Of a stretch of DNA of 64,000 nt, positions 35,858-44,952 are shown piece after piece. Where the stretch lies: contig NZ_WOSX01000013.1 of NCBI RefSeq assembly GCF_011516735.1, positions 25,703 to 89,702 on the forward strand, in the 5' to 3' direction. The notes under the pieces were generated by a model, which was not told where the DNA came from, ran no database searches, and was given only the letters and a program-made list of their open reading frames with translations. The stretch comes from Acetobacter fallax. Its GTDB lineage: Bacteria > Pseudomonadota > Alphaproteobacteria > Acetobacterales > Acetobacteraceae. Position 1 is the stretch's first letter. Each line of letters begins with the position of its first letter. Both the position numbers and the translations under genes were made by a program.

Positions 35858-36799
35858 GTGAGCGCAGGCGATCCATATCAGACGCTGGGAGTCGCGCGAA
35901 CCGCGAGCCAGGACGAGATCCGCAAGGCCTACCGCGCGCTGGCCAAGAAATATCATCCGGATCTGAATCCGGGCGATAAGGAAGCGGAAGAGAAGTTCAA
36001 GGCTATCAGCCGTGCGAATGATCTTCTTTCGGACGAGACACAGCGCGGCCGCTACGATCGTGGTGAAATCGACTCTGCAGGCCAGGAACGCGCCCCGCCA
36101 GGCTACGGCGCGAACGGTGGCTACCGTGATTTCGCAGAGGGTGCGCAGGGCTTTCGCTACGGCGGTGGCCCGGGCGCCGGAGGTTTCTCACAGGAAGACC
36201 TCGGTGATATCTTTGGCGGCATGTTCGGCAATCGCGGCGGCAGGCGTCAGGCAGGTCCCGAGCGTGGCCCCGACCGCTCCTATGCGCTGACCATCAACTT
36301 CGTTGATTCGGTGCTCGGCACGACCTCTCGCGTCTCATTGCCGAACGGGTCGACGCTCGACGTCAAAATTCCGCCCGGAATCGAAGACGGTCAGGTGCTG
36401 CGCCTGCGCGGCAAAGGTGGAGAAGGCACCCAGGGTGGCCCCACCGGCGATGCGCTGATCACCATCACGATCATGCCCGATGCCCGTTACGTCAGGGACG
36501 GACGCGATCTGCGGGAGCGTCTGCCTGTCGATGTCCGGACAGCGGTTCTCGGCGGTCCCATCACAGTGCCAACCCCGTCAGGCTCCGTGCGGATGAATGT
36601 TCCTGCTGGTTCGGACACTGGCACCGTCATGCGTCTCCGCGGGCGCGGCGTGAAGGAGCATGGCAGGCATGAGGCAGGAAATCTCTACGTGACTCTTGAA
36701 GTGCATGTCGGCAAGGTCGATGACAGGTTCAGGGAATTCCTGAAGGACCATGCGCCTGCGCCCGATCTCGCGGAGGCAGGGGACGGAGAGGGTAAATGA
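35858..36799 (+). CDS. cbpA: DnaJ-class co-chaperone, CbpA-like
   Basis: 313 residues from GTG 35858. The J domain occupies residues 5-70 with HPD at 33-35. A Gly/Phe-rich linker follows (about residues 85-145, including [10 protein letters not shown]). The two DnaJ C-terminal substrate-binding domains (residues about 150-300, for example [19 protein letters not shown]) come last. The Cys-rich zinc domain of DnaJ is absent, which defines the CbpA type. It would stimulate DnaK ATPase and deliver clients, and CbpA also binds DNA in enterobacteria. The next gene, overlapping by four bases, is its modulator. Confidence 0.92.
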   Translation: MSAGDPYQTLGVARTASQDEIRKAYRALAKKYHPDLNPGDKEAEEKFKAISRANDLLSDETQRGRYDRGEIDSAGQERAPPGYGANGGYRDFAEGAQGFRYGGGPGAGGFSQEDLGDIFGGMFGNRGGRRQAGPERGPDRSYALTINFVDSVLGTTSRVSLPNGSTLDVKIPPGIEDGQVLRLRGKGGEGTQGGPTGDALITITIMPDARYVRDGRDLRERLPVDVRTAVLGGPITVPTPSGSVRMNVPAGSDTGTVMRLRGRGVKEHGRHEAGNLYVTLEVHVGKVDDRFREFLKDHAPAPDLAEAGDGEGK

Positions 36800-37158
36800 T
36801 CACGATCGAGACACTCGCTGTCCGTCTCGGGCGGATAAGCACTGTGGAGATCGAAGGCTGGATAGAACGGGAGTGGCTCCGGGCTGATGGTGTTCCGGGC
36901 CACTACGTTTTCCAGGAAGTAGATGAAGCCAGAGCGCGTCTGATCCTGGAGCTGCGTGATGATCTCGGTGTGGAAGAAGATGCCGTTCCGGTCGTACTGT
37001 CCCTTCTCGATCAGCTCTACACCACGCGCCGGCAGATGCGTCTCCTGGCCGCGGCACTGAATGGAGGCGAACGGATCGCCGAAGCGGGTCCGGTCAGTGA
37101 GATCAGAGCCGCTTTGCTCCATGCCCTGCAAGGAGTTCCTCGCGAGCGCGAAAACTGA
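36796..37158 (+). CDS. cbpM: Chaperone modulator CbpM
   Basis: 120 residues with an N-terminal MerR-like helix-turn-helix ([20 protein letters not shown]) and a helical C-terminal half ending in [11 protein letters not shown]. CbpM binds the CbpA J domain and prevents its interaction with DnaK. The ATG overlaps the cbpA stop by four bases (ATGA at 36796-36799), so the activator and inhibitor are made in a coupled way. Confidence 0.88.
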   Translation: MITIETLAVRLGRISTVEIEGWIEREWLRADGVPGHYVFQEVDEARARLILELRDDLGVEEDAVPVVLSLLDQLYTTRRQMRLLAAALNGGERIAEAGPVSEIRAALLHALQGVPREREN

Positions 37159-37285
37159 ACACAAAAGCGAGATTATTGAGGTTTTCCTAAGGTTTTCAAA
37201 GGAATGCGGCGATCGACTTCCCATTCAATGACTGTTAAAGGGTCCGCGAGATGAGAGGCGCTCCAGTGAAGCATCTTCAAACGCC

Positions 37286-38488
37286 GTGACCCGTGAAACT
37301 GATCTCCCCCCGGAAGTTGTCGCCGTAAGAGAGATTCCTGGCGTATCAACGATCCTTGACGCCGTGTGCCGTACGTCCGGTGTTTCGTTCGCTTCAATCG
37401 CTCACGTCACCGAAGCACGCTGGGTTGCCTGTGCCGTTGAGGACCAGGCTGAATTCGGACTGGTCCCGGGAGATTTTCTGCCCGTCAGCCGAACCGTGTG
37501 TCGGGATGTCCGGACTTCACGAGAGCCTGTTATCATAGACACTGTGACGGCGCAGTCAGATGACCATCAGCACGAGATTCTGGCCAGCTATGGGATCAGA
37601 AGCTATATTTCTGTTCCCATCCTGCTACCCGGCGGTGATTTTTTTGGCACGCTCTGCGGTTTCAGCCGGGATCACTGCAATGTCGGCTCAGAAAAGACCC
37701 GCGACCTTTTCCGACTCTTCGCTGAACTGGTTGGTTTCAATCTGCAGTCACTGGGCCGTCTTCGGAAAAGCGAGGCGGCGCTTGAGCAGGAACAGGAACA
37801 CGGAACGAACCGTGAAAAATTCATCGCGGTCCTTATCCATGAACTGCGGAACCCGCTAACCGCCCTTGAATCTGGTCTGAGACTACTTGAACGTCGTCCC
37901 GAACGAATTGGGGAGCTGATCCCGCAGATCCGGCGCGTGGCCGCGCGCATGAACAGTCTCATTCGCACCACTCTTGATGTCACTGAAATCAGATTTGGGT
38001 CCGGGCTCATGCTGGAGCGGAGCGATGGCACCACTCTCGCGGAAGCTCTGGAACAGATCATTGAGGAGGCGCGCACGGCTTTCCCCGAAGCGGTCATCAG
38101 GTCCGAACTGGACTGCAAAATGCCCGTGCCATGTGATACCGGTCGCATCGCTCAGCTCCTGGCCAATCTTCTTCGCAATGCTATTTCTTATGGCACGCCC
38201 GGAACGCCGATCATTGTCAGGGTCAATAGCCGTTCATCCGAACTGGAGATGTCCGTTACCAATGAGGGTGAACCCCTTAGGCCGGAAATCGTGCGGGAGA
38301 TGTTTAAACCCTTCTGTCGCGGTCGCTCCGGCGGTAAGCAGCACGGGCTCGGGCTCGGCTTATACATCGCCTCTGAAATCGCACATGAGCACGGAGGCAG
38401 ACTTGACGTTGAAACGGAAGGCAGACTAACGCAATTCCTGTTCCGTATGCCATCACAGGCTCCAGGCCAGGTTCTGAATCCGACCTGA
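37286..38488 (+). CDS. GAF-domain sensor histidine kinase
   Basis: 400 residues, no membrane segment, so cytoplasmic. A GAF domain covers residues 15-155 (CRTSGVSFASIAHVTE, then PVSRTVCRDVRTSREPVII and a C-terminal GTLCGFSRD). The HisKA box has His185 in LIHELRNPL. The ATPase domain shows the N box LLANLLRNAISYG, and HGLGLGLYIAS. The start GTG 37286 overlaps the stop of a 12-codon frame that begins at ATG 37251 (GTGA overlap). This could give translational coupling, or mean a different start. No response regulator gene is adjacent, so the partner lies elsewhere. Signal unknown; GAF domains commonly bind small ligands or chromophores. Confidence 0.9.
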   Translation: MTRETDLPPEVVAVREIPGVSTILDAVCRTSGVSFASIAHVTEARWVACAVEDQAEFGLVPGDFLPVSRTVCRDVRTSREPVIIDTVTAQSDDHQHEILASYGIRSYISVPILLPGGDFFGTLCGFSRDHCNVGSEKTRDLFRLFAELVGFNLQSLGRLRKSEAALEQEQEHGTNREKFIAVLIHELRNPLTALESGLRLLERRPERIGELIPQIRRVAARMNSLIRTTLDVTEIRFGSGLMLERSDGTTLAEALEQIIEEARTAFPEAVIRSELDCKMPVPCDTGRIAQLLANLLRNAISYGTPGTPIIVRVNSRSSELEMSVTNEGEPLRPEIVREMFKPFCRGRSGGKQHGLGLGLYIASEIAHEHGGRLDVETEGRLTQFLFRMPSQAPGQVLNPT

Positions 38489-38609
38489 TTTTGTCCGGTG
38501 TTCCGGAAACAGTGACGGATTACAGCATCTCTTCCGAATGTGCGACATTCACCGCTCTTCTCCGATAATAATGTATGGTCAGGTCATGTGCTCTCCGATG
38601 GAGACGTGT

Positions 38610-39434
38610 CTACTCAGGGCGACGGGCCGGCCAGCGGAGCATCGGTTCCGTACGTTCTCCGGGCAGGCGTCCATCGTTTGTTTCAGTGGGGCCGGGGCTG
38701 TCGTTTCGCGATCTGGCAGGCGGCTGATGCCACGGCATGCGGCGAGCCTCCCCGATCTGATCGTGAGTCGGGTGGGTTTCCCTGTCGCGCCCGGCATCGT
38801 CCTGTCGGGAAGCGCGAAGTTCAGGCAAAACATTCTGGCGGGGCTCATACGCATCTGACACATGGGGTGCTGGCGAAAAGCCATATGTGACACGTGACGC
38901 AGTATCGGCATCTGGTCGTGTGACTTCACCAGATCCCCTGCGCTCTGTTGCTTCGCGATCCGCAACAGAGATCCTTTCTGAACCATCCCGTACTTTTCTG
39001 TCGCTCTGGCTGGCTTCCCCGGCAGAGGGAGGGAAAAAGTAACCATTGTTACTATTTTTGGGAGGCGGTGCTGAGGGATCCAGATCTGGCTGTGCGACCG
39101 GCGGAGTATCGTTTTTTTGCGCTGTAGCAGGCCGGAACTCCGGTTCAGTAGCTACCGATGCGGGTTTTGCCGGAGGAACCCACTCCTTCTGTATCACCGG
39201 GGCAGACTGTTCCGGCCGGCGGCCCGGTTCCTGAGACGCTGAACCCAGCCGCATGGCGATTACCCGGAGCTCAGCCCGGGCATCCGTAAGCTGAAGTTCG
39301 ACCTCGGCCAGTCGTCCTTTGAGCCCAAACACGGCAAATGGCATGAGCAGAAAAGCCATGCCAAAAGCGGCTGCCGCCACGAGAACAAGCAATTGCGCCC
39401 AGAGAGGCAGCCATTCAGGAAGCACTGGTGACAT
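38610..39434 (-). CDS. Membrane-anchored Pro/Ser-rich protein of unknown function
   Basis: 274 residues from ATG 39434; a GTG at 39476 would add 14 residues. One strong membrane segment (about residues 7-40, LLVLVAAAAFGMAFLLMPFAVFGL with a Lys/Arg stop) is followed by a short helix (VELQLTDARAELRVIAMRLG). A long low-complexity tail, rich in Pro, Ser, Arg and Asp, follows. The topology suggests a short N-terminus and a long disordered cytoplasmic or periplasmic tail. I do not recognise a family; related annotations usually read 'hypothetical'. Confidence 0.6.
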   Translation of the reverse strand: MSPVLPEWLPLWAQLLVLVAAAAFGMAFLLMPFAVFGLKGRLAEVELQLTDARAELRVIAMRLGSASQEPGRRPEQSAPVIQKEWVPPAKPASVATEPEFRPATAQKNDTPPVAQPDLDPSAPPPKNSNNGYFFPPSAGEASQSDRKVRDGSERISVADREATERRGSGEVTRPDADTASRVTYGFSPAPHVSDAYEPRQNVLPELRASRQDDAGRDRETHPTHDQIGEARRMPWHQPPARSRNDSPGPTETNDGRLPGERTEPMLRWPARRPE

Positions 39435-39562
39435 TGTCAGACGAACGCTCCGTAAGGACGCCCTGGCAATCCGCACAAGTGCGAAAGCCAGAGAATACGA
39501 TCATCGCGCAGTTGCGAAAAATGCACCATAACTGATCACACGAAACAGTGAGAGCCGAAGCT

Positions 39563-39835
39563 TCACATGCCCAGCGCACGCCGATAAATGTCGAGCAGGG
39601 TTTCCTGCTCTTCGACTTCAGCAGGCTCCTGCTTGCGGATACGGATGATCTGACGAATCACCTTCACATCGAACCCGGCGGACTTCGCTTCAGAAAAAAT
39701 ATCCTTGATATCGCCGGCCAGCGCCTTGCGCTCTTCTTCCAGACGCTCGACACGCTCGATAATACTGCGGAGCCGATCGGCTGCGATGCCACCAACTGCG
39801 GCATCGTCGCCGTTTGACATCACATCGCTATCCAT
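39563..39835 (-). CDS. gapR: GapR-family chromosome-structuring DNA-binding protein (DUF2312)
   Basis: 90 residues, matching DUF2312. The core reads ERVERLEEERKALAGDIKD followed by IFSEAKSAGFDVKVIRQIIR and a C-terminal IRKQEPAEVEEQETLLDIY. In Caulobacter this protein (GapR) binds overtwisted AT-rich DNA and supports replication and cell division. ATG 39835 has AGGAG seven bases upstream, and an imperfect hairpin sits directly 5' of that site. It is a monocistronic minus-strand gene diverging from zwf. Confidence 0.9.
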   Translation of the reverse strand: MDSDVMSNGDDAAVGGIAADRLRSIIERVERLEEERKALAGDIKDIFSEAKSAGFDVKVIRQIIRIRKQEPAEVEEQETLLDIYRRALGM

Positions 39836-39847
39836 TCCCGCTCTCCT

Positions 39848-39883
39848 GATTCAGACGATCCCCGGCGGGGATCAGCTTGAATC
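39848..39883 (-). promoter_or_regulatory. Hairpin immediately upstream of the gapR ribosome-binding site
   Basis: Inner stem GATCCCC-GGC-GGGGATC (39857-39873) and outer stem GATTCA/TGAATC (39848-39853 with 39878-39883) with small internal loops. The outer arm nearly abuts AGGAG, the gapR ribosome-binding site. It may stabilise the leader or control gapR translation; a terminator role for plus-strand transcription is possible but there is no T run. Confidence 0.4.
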
Positions 39884-40093
39884 GGGGGATTATCCCGTTG
39901 GAGCCCTGCGGGTCAATTGAGGAATTTGTCGATCCGTACGCAATGGAACCTCACCGGGGTGGTTCCGTTTTTGAGATGACCGCAAACTCACAGCCCGCTC
40001 TTGCCGCATCTTACCCGGATATGCGACGCGTGATGCCGCAGCCGCGAGGCAATGCCTGGTCCCAGGTAATTTCACCCAGAAGGGAAACCGCAG

Positions 40094-41611
40094 ATGGCTG
40101 AAAACGCCGGTAAAGCAAGAACTGTGCATGCCGCGACCGACAGCAGGCCGGACGAATCGCAGCCGGCATCGTTTGACTTCGTAATCGTCGGCGCGACTGG
40201 CGATCTCACGATGCGCAAGTTACTTCCGGCTTTTTATGAGCGCTTCCGGCTGAAACAGATTGCCGCCGATTCAAAAATCATCGGTGTGGCCCGTTCTGAC
40301 CTTTCGACCGAAACCTATCGGCAGCGAGCCGAAGCCGCCCTGAAAGAGTTCGCTACCTCAGCGCCTCAGGACGAAAAAGCTGTCAGAGAGTTCCTTGAAC
40401 TCGTTCATTATGTCTCACTGGACGCCAGTAACACGGCTGCCGACTGGAGTCCGCTTGAAACGCTTCTCGCTACATACGCGGCCCGCGTTCGGGTGTTTTA
40501 TGTAGCGACAGCGCCGAAACTCTACGTTGCAACGGCTGATGCGATTGCAGATCACAGCCTGATCACGGACGTGACCCGTATTGTGCTGGAAAAACCGATC
40601 GGTACCGATCTCGCGTCAGCCAAAGCCATCAACGACGGCGTAGGGCGGCATTTTAACGAGGAACAGATTTTCCGGATTGATCATTATCTCGGTAAGCAGA
40701 CGGTACAGAATATTCTCGCATTGCGGTTCGCAAACCCGATCCTCGAACGGGTCTGGAATGCTGATTCCATTGCGCATGTCCAGATTACCGCTGCTGAAAC
40801 AGTCGGTGTCGGCAAGCGCGGTCCTTACTACGACACGGCCGGCGCGCTTCGCGATATGGTACAGAACCATCTGCTGCAGGTGCTCAGCCTCGTGGCCATG
40901 GAGCCGCCCACTGCCCTTTCCGCCATGGACCTGCGCGATGAAAAGCTGAAAATTCTGAGAGCTCTGAAGCCCATGGATACAGAGGCCATCGCATGCGACA
41001 CGGTGCGTGCTCAATATACGGCAGGCGAGATAGACGGCAAAGCCGTTGATGGGTACCTGACGGATCTCGGCGCAGATATGAGCAATACCGAGACTTTCCT
41101 CGCTATCCGGGCGGAGGTCCGTACCACCCGATGGGCCGGTGTACCGTTTTATCTGAGGACAGGTAAACGAATGGCACATAAGGAAACCGAAGTTGTCATT
41201 GAGTTTCGTCCCCAGCCCTGGGCGATCTTTGTTGATTCTCCCGAACCCAGTCGGCTCGTGCTCCGGATCCAGCCGGATGAGGGAATGTCACTCTCCCTGT
41301 CAGGTAAGGATCCTCTTGCTGAAGGTTTCCGTTTGCGTGAAGCCAGTCTGGATGTGTCGTATATAAAGGCGTTCGGAACACGTTACCCGGACTCCTACGA
41401 GGATCTGCTGATGGCTGTCGTGAGAGGTGATCAGGTTCTGTTCATTCGTCGCGACGAGGTGCAGGCCTCCTGGTGCTGGATCGAACCCATTCTCAACGGC
41501 TGGGCAGAAAATGCCCGCCCGATGGAAACCTATCCCGCCGGAAGCCGAGGGCCCGCCTCGTCCGATAATCTGCTCCGGGATGACGGTTTCGTATGGAAGG
41601 AAAAAGCCTGA
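40094..41611 (+). CDS. zwf: Glucose-6-phosphate dehydrogenase
   Basis: 505 residues, the normal length. It oxidises glucose-6-phosphate to 6-phosphogluconolactone using NAD(P)+, feeding the pentose phosphate pathway. The Rossmann start IVGATGDLTMRKLLPAFYER and the substrate/catalytic motif FRIDHYLGKQTVQN near residue 195 are intact, as is LEKPIGTDLASA. The stop overlaps the start of a small membrane protein gene (TGATG), so the two are coupled. In acetic acid bacteria this pathway carries major sugar flux because glycolysis is often incomplete. Confidence 0.97.
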   Translation: MAENAGKARTVHAATDSRPDESQPASFDFVIVGATGDLTMRKLLPAFYERFRLKQIAADSKIIGVARSDLSTETYRQRAEAALKEFATSAPQDEKAVREFLELVHYVSLDASNTAADWSPLETLLATYAARVRVFYVATAPKLYVATADAIADHSLITDVTRIVLEKPIGTDLASAKAINDGVGRHFNEEQIFRIDHYLGKQTVQNILALRFANPILERVWNADSIAHVQITAAETVGVGKRGPYYDTAGALRDMVQNHLLQVLSLVAMEPPTALSAMDLRDEKLKILRALKPMDTEAIACDTVRAQYTAGEIDGKAVDGYLTDLGADMSNTETFLAIRAEVRTTRWAGVPFYLRTGKRMAHKETEVVIEFRPQPWAIFVDSPEPSRLVLRIQPDEGMSLSLSGKDPLAEGFRLREASLDVSYIKAFGTRYPDSYEDLLMAVVRGDQVLFIRRDEVQASWCWIEPILNGWAENARPMETYPAGSRGPASSDNLLRDDGFVWKEKA

Positions 41612-42078
41612 TGGCAACTCCAGGAACACCCGGAGACACTAACGCGCCCCGCCGTTTTAGCAGCGGTCCCTTCAAAGGCCGGACATTGCGGCAGCACGTT
41701 ATGAGGCGGCTGATCCTCGTTCTGCCGCTCACGGTGCTCATGATTATCCTGGCGAAATCGGGGTTGATGGACAGGCTCGTCGATCAATATACGTTCAAAC
41801 CAACGAGCTGGTTCGATGATACGGCGCTTGTGCAGCATCTGAGGCTGACTGTTACCCGAAACGGCATGACCGGAGACCGGCCAGACTGCCTGCTCTTCGT
41901 CGTTAACGGCAATTCTCCTCCATCCGCGACCATGATCGACGTAATGGAAAAACATTCCGGAACATGCCCTAAGCCTGACCTGTCACTGCCAAAGCTGTTT
42001 ACGCTCAGAGTCGATCGTCCCGCGCAGCGCGTCGAAACAGATCAGGGCTCGTCCGGTACGTTCCATCCGATCCCCTGA
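41611..42078 (+). CDS. Small membrane protein of unknown function downstream of zwf
   Basis: 155 residues from ATG 41611, the A of which is the last base of the zwf stop. A basic N-terminus ([12 protein letters not shown]) precedes one membrane segment at about residues 32-50 ([19 protein letters not shown]). The rest is periplasmic or cytoplasmic with Cys residues in DCLLFVV and SGTCPKPD spaced for a possible disulfide. No family recognised. Confidence 0.72.
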   Translation: MATPGTPGDTNAPRRFSSGPFKGRTLRQHVMRRLILVLPLTVLMIILAKSGLMDRLVDQYTFKPTSWFDDTALVQHLRLTVTRNGMTGDRPDCLLFVVNGNSPPSATMIDVMEKHSGTCPKPDLSLPKLFTLRVDRPAQRVETDQGSSGTFHPIP

Positions 42079-42128
42079 CAACGCTTTGGCTCTTGCCGGA
42101 AAGGGGCTGTGACGCTAGCAGAGCAGAC

Positions 42129-42773
42129 ATGACCGGCTCTTCATCCAGTACCAGCGCGTCCACTGAAGACGGCCCCGCCAATCCGCAACGTCGGGATATT
42201 CTCACCCTTGTCACCAGTGCGACGGTGATAGTGGGAGCCTGTGGTGTTGCGTGGCCGTTTCTTGACAGCCTGATCCCGCCAGAAAATGCAGCCGCGCATG
42301 CTCCTGTGGATGTCGATCTCTCCGCTCTTGCCCCCGGTCAGCAGATCGTCGTCGTCTGGCGAGCAAATCCGATATTCATTACCCGTCGTACACCGGAATC
42401 TCTTGAACGTCTGAAATCACCCGGATTGCAGGCAAAACTGCGCGATCCCGAGTCAAAGATCCTTCAGCAGCCACCTTACGCAGTAAACTGGCATCGTTCA
42501 CTGGTCCCTGACTACGGACTTCTTGTTGGCGTCTGCACGCATCTCGGCTGTGTCCCGACCTATGGCTCTGGCAATGCTGATCCCGGTCAACGTGGCTATG
42601 CCTGCCCGTGCCACGGATCAAAATTCGATCTCGCTGGCCGTGTTTTCGCGGGCGTGCCGGCACCTTACAATCTGCCTGTTCCGCCGCACCGCATGCTTTC
42701 GGCAACGCGTGTTCGTATTGGCGAGAGCCCGGCCGGGCAGTCGTTCGACTTTGACAGTATCGTGCAGATCTGA
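42129..42773 (+). CDS. petA: Rieske iron-sulfur protein, ubiquinol-cytochrome c reductase subunit
   Basis: 214 residues from ATG 42129 (the frame opens at 42093 without coding character). A Tat-like N-terminus with one membrane anchor ([20 protein letters not shown], about residues 21-45) leads to the Rieske fold. The cluster ligands are CTHLGCVP and CPCHGSKFD, near residues 137-165. It transfers electrons from ubiquinol to cytochrome c1. The expected petB and petC genes are not downstream; the next gene is an unrelated exported protein. The subunit is therefore encoded alone here. Confidence 0.92.
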   Translation: MTGSSSSTSASTEDGPANPQRRDILTLVTSATVIVGACGVAWPFLDSLIPPENAAAHAPVDVDLSALAPGQQIVVVWRANPIFITRRTPESLERLKSPGLQAKLRDPESKILQQPPYAVNWHRSLVPDYGLLVGVCTHLGCVPTYGSGNADPGQRGYACPCHGSKFDLAGRVFAGVPAPYNLPVPPHRMLSATRVRIGESPAGQSFDFDSIVQI

Positions 42774-42893
42774 ACCTCGTCTTGCGGTCTGGACGGTATC
42801 GCCCGGGTGCGGCACATCAGACAGGCCATTATCGGGGCGAAACATGGACCTGTCACGCTGACAACGGCCAACCCACCGGTTAAGGATATTCCC

Positions 42894-43286
42894 ATGCGTA
42901 AGACCCTCTTTGCTGCCCTGCTCCTCACACTTGCCAGCTTCTGCACATTGCCTGTGGCAGCGGCTGATATCCCGGCTGGTAAGGAAACGATTTACTCTGC
43001 TCCCGCCATTGCGGGAACATGGACATCCATGGGCATGCCGCCGGTTGTCATCGCTGCTAATCGCGCTGCGGGTCCGGCAAGCCGTCTGCTCATACATCTT
43101 CCGCAGAATTTGCAGAAAAGCGGTCAGGCTGATTTTGCGCTGAGTCACACCATAGACAACACCTGGGAAGCAAAAGATACCAAAGTGACCGTCACGTTTA
43201 CTATGACTTCAGAGAATTTTGGTGTTCTGAAAATGGTCGGTGACAAACCTGATCATCATTTTGAACTGCCATTATCGCGCTTCTGA
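42894..43286 (+). CDS. Exported protein of unknown function
   Basis: 130 residues from ATG 42894; a longer frame from 42807 lacks a signal. MRKTLFAALLLTLASF followed by LPVAAAD is a clear Sec signal peptide (cleavage near residue 24). The mature part is a small beta-rich domain with no family I know. It follows the Rieske gene by 120 bases. A role in electron transfer is only a guess from location. Confidence 0.7.
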   Translation: MRKTLFAALLLTLASFCTLPVAAADIPAGKETIYSAPAIAGTWTSMGMPPVVIAANRAAGPASRLLIHLPQNLQKSGQADFALSHTIDNTWEAKDTKVTVTFTMTSENFGVLKMVGDKPDHHFELPLSRF

Positions 43287-43561
43287 GGTGAACTGCAAAA
43301 GAAGCCTGACCGGAATAACTGATGTTGCTGCGGCAGGAGCCGATTTCCAGCAGAGAGTTTAATTCACGCCATTACACTGAACACCAGTTCTGTGATTCAG
43401 ATAATCGTTGTCGGAGACATTTATTCGGTTTCAATGCAAAGCTATGACTGATTAAATACTAACTTCTGGTGCAATAATTGTCTTCAGACATAAAGATGGT
43501 AATGAATTGGAAGAGATGCTCCTCTTTTTTCTTTGCCCTGCCGCAGGATATATAATGCAGG
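43287..43561. other. AT-rich convergent intergenic region
   Basis: No gene. On the minus strand, near 43507-43536, a short stem (AAGAG/CTCTT) is followed by a T run; this could be a weak terminator of the cupin/VOC unit. Confidence 0.35.
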
Positions 43562-44077
43562 TTATTTAAATCGACAGGGCTGTCCGACTGTTGGAATTTC
43601 ATCTGTTTGAATAACAAACAATTCAACCGGGTCGTCGCCGACATTTCCGGCGAAATGCCCGATATGTCCCTGAGTATCTCTGCGGCTCATCTGATCTTCG
43701 CCGAGTGACACTTCGCCCGGTCCCATAACCACTTTTTTCCCGTCCATTGCTGTAACGTACCATGAACCCTTCAGCGGAATGATCCATTGCACTTTCGGGT
43801 CCGGGTGCCAGGACCCGTCCCAGTGTGCTGGCTGAACCGTAAAGATCACCTGAGACTGTCCTTCCCTCAATCGATCCTGCCACTGTGGCCCAGCCGGTTT
43901 CGACATCGTCTTGAGATCAAAATTGCGAACAGGACACCGGGTCATATGACTGACGCCTTCATGGTCAGTCCAGTTATGCCAATACCACATTGTCGGACGC
44001 GGTAATGGGCTGTCTGCATGAGCGATTCTGGTAAAACCCAGAATACATACAACAGCGAGAAAAAAAGAAATACGCAT
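43562..44077 (-). CDS. Exported cupin-fold protein
   Basis: 171 residues. A signal peptide (MRISFFLAVVCILGFTRIAHA) precedes a cupin-like domain: PAHWDGSWHPDPKVQWIIPL supplies possible His metal ligands, GSWYVTAMDGKKVVMGPGE is the turn region, and HIGHFAGNVGDDPVELFVIQ the second motif. Cupins bind metals and often act as oxygenases or sugar binders, but the substrate is unknown. It starts at the last base of the VOC gene stop (TAATG), so the two form a coupled pair. Confidence 0.82.
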   Translation of the reverse strand: MRISFFLAVVCILGFTRIAHADSPLPRPTMWYWHNWTDHEGVSHMTRCPVRNFDLKTMSKPAGPQWQDRLREGQSQVIFTVQPAHWDGSWHPDPKVQWIIPLKGSWYVTAMDGKKVVMGPGEVSLGEDQMSRRDTQGHIGHFAGNVGDDPVELFVIQTDEIPTVGQPCRFK

Positions 44078-44634
44078 TACGAAGCCTGCCGTAACGGTGG
44101 TTCGTACCGTCTTTCAGGTGAAACAGCGTCAAAACGCCCACGGCTCGGTGTCGCGAGCAACTCGACAATCATGCCCCAGGGAGAGCGACCGTAGCAGAAC
44201 AGATTGCCGGGACCTTCTTCCAGAAAAGGCTGCTTTTGAGGCTCAGTCAGCAGTGTTCCGCCCGCCCGAATGAAGCGTTTACATCCTTCTTCGATGTCAT
44301 CGACATAAACTGCAAAATGCTGCAGCCCAAAGTCACAGGGGCGTGATGCCGGACACTGGTCGGGCCCATGCATTTCGAATAACTCAATTCCTGGTCCATA
44401 TCCGAGCGCCATCATGCACACCTCGCGGACAATCGTTCCGGCTGCGAGGCCAAGAATTGTCTCGGATTCAGGTCCCTTCTGAGCATGATCCGGCGTAACA
44501 TTGCGGTAAAGTGGAACTGCACCAAAAGCTCGTTCAAGAAAATGAACGGCTTCATTGATGTCTGGAACCGTGACACCGACATGATCGATCCCACGCGGCA
44601 GACCTGAGTGGTCTTCCGGAATTTTTGTCGTCAA
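44077..44634 (-). CDS. VOC-family (glyoxalase-like) protein
   Basis: 185 residues with the vicinal-oxygen-chelate opening GIDHVGVTVPDINEAVHFLER and a second half beginning LQHFAVYVDDIEEGCKRFIR. A terminal PWGMIVELL motif supplies the usual metal-binding Glu. Members include glyoxalase I, extradiol dioxygenases and epimerases. Specificity is not assigned. It is the upstream gene of the cupin pair. Confidence 0.88.
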   Translation of the reverse strand: MTTKIPEDHSGLPRGIDHVGVTVPDINEAVHFLERAFGAVPLYRNVTPDHAQKGPESETILGLAAGTIVREVCMMALGYGPGIELFEMHGPDQCPASRPCDFGLQHFAVYVDDIEEGCKRFIRAGGTLLTEPQKQPFLEEGPGNLFCYGRSPWGMIVELLATPSRGRFDAVSPERRYEPPLRQAS

Positions 44635-44952
44635 GGCAGTGCCCTCCCTTTCAGAAGATTTAACACCTCCACATCAGATGAGTTCCTTGCAGGTGAATGG
44701 AGCGTACTATTATCCCGTACACAAAAAACGGAAGTGATATGATAAAACGTGGGGGATTAGTGGGAAAAACGACTAAAACTAAAAGCAAATACATTCGATT
44801 TTAATGCTACGATGCTGTGCCGATGAGAATTGTAATAGTATCAATTCATCATCGATTTCAATAAAAATGGGTGCTTTATGGTTACTGCCAGTAAGTGAAC
44901 AAACAGATCTGCGGTTGCAGGAAACACTACCACAGTAAGAACATTCGGGGTT
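44635..44952. other. AT-rich intergenic region
   Basis: Contains the promoter of the VOC/cupin unit and the 3' flank of panC (minus strand). I see no gene, repeat or RNA motif. Confidence 0.4.

Noticed and set aside
37159..37285. Terminator after cbpM
   Set aside because: The stretch is T-rich but has no convincing stem.
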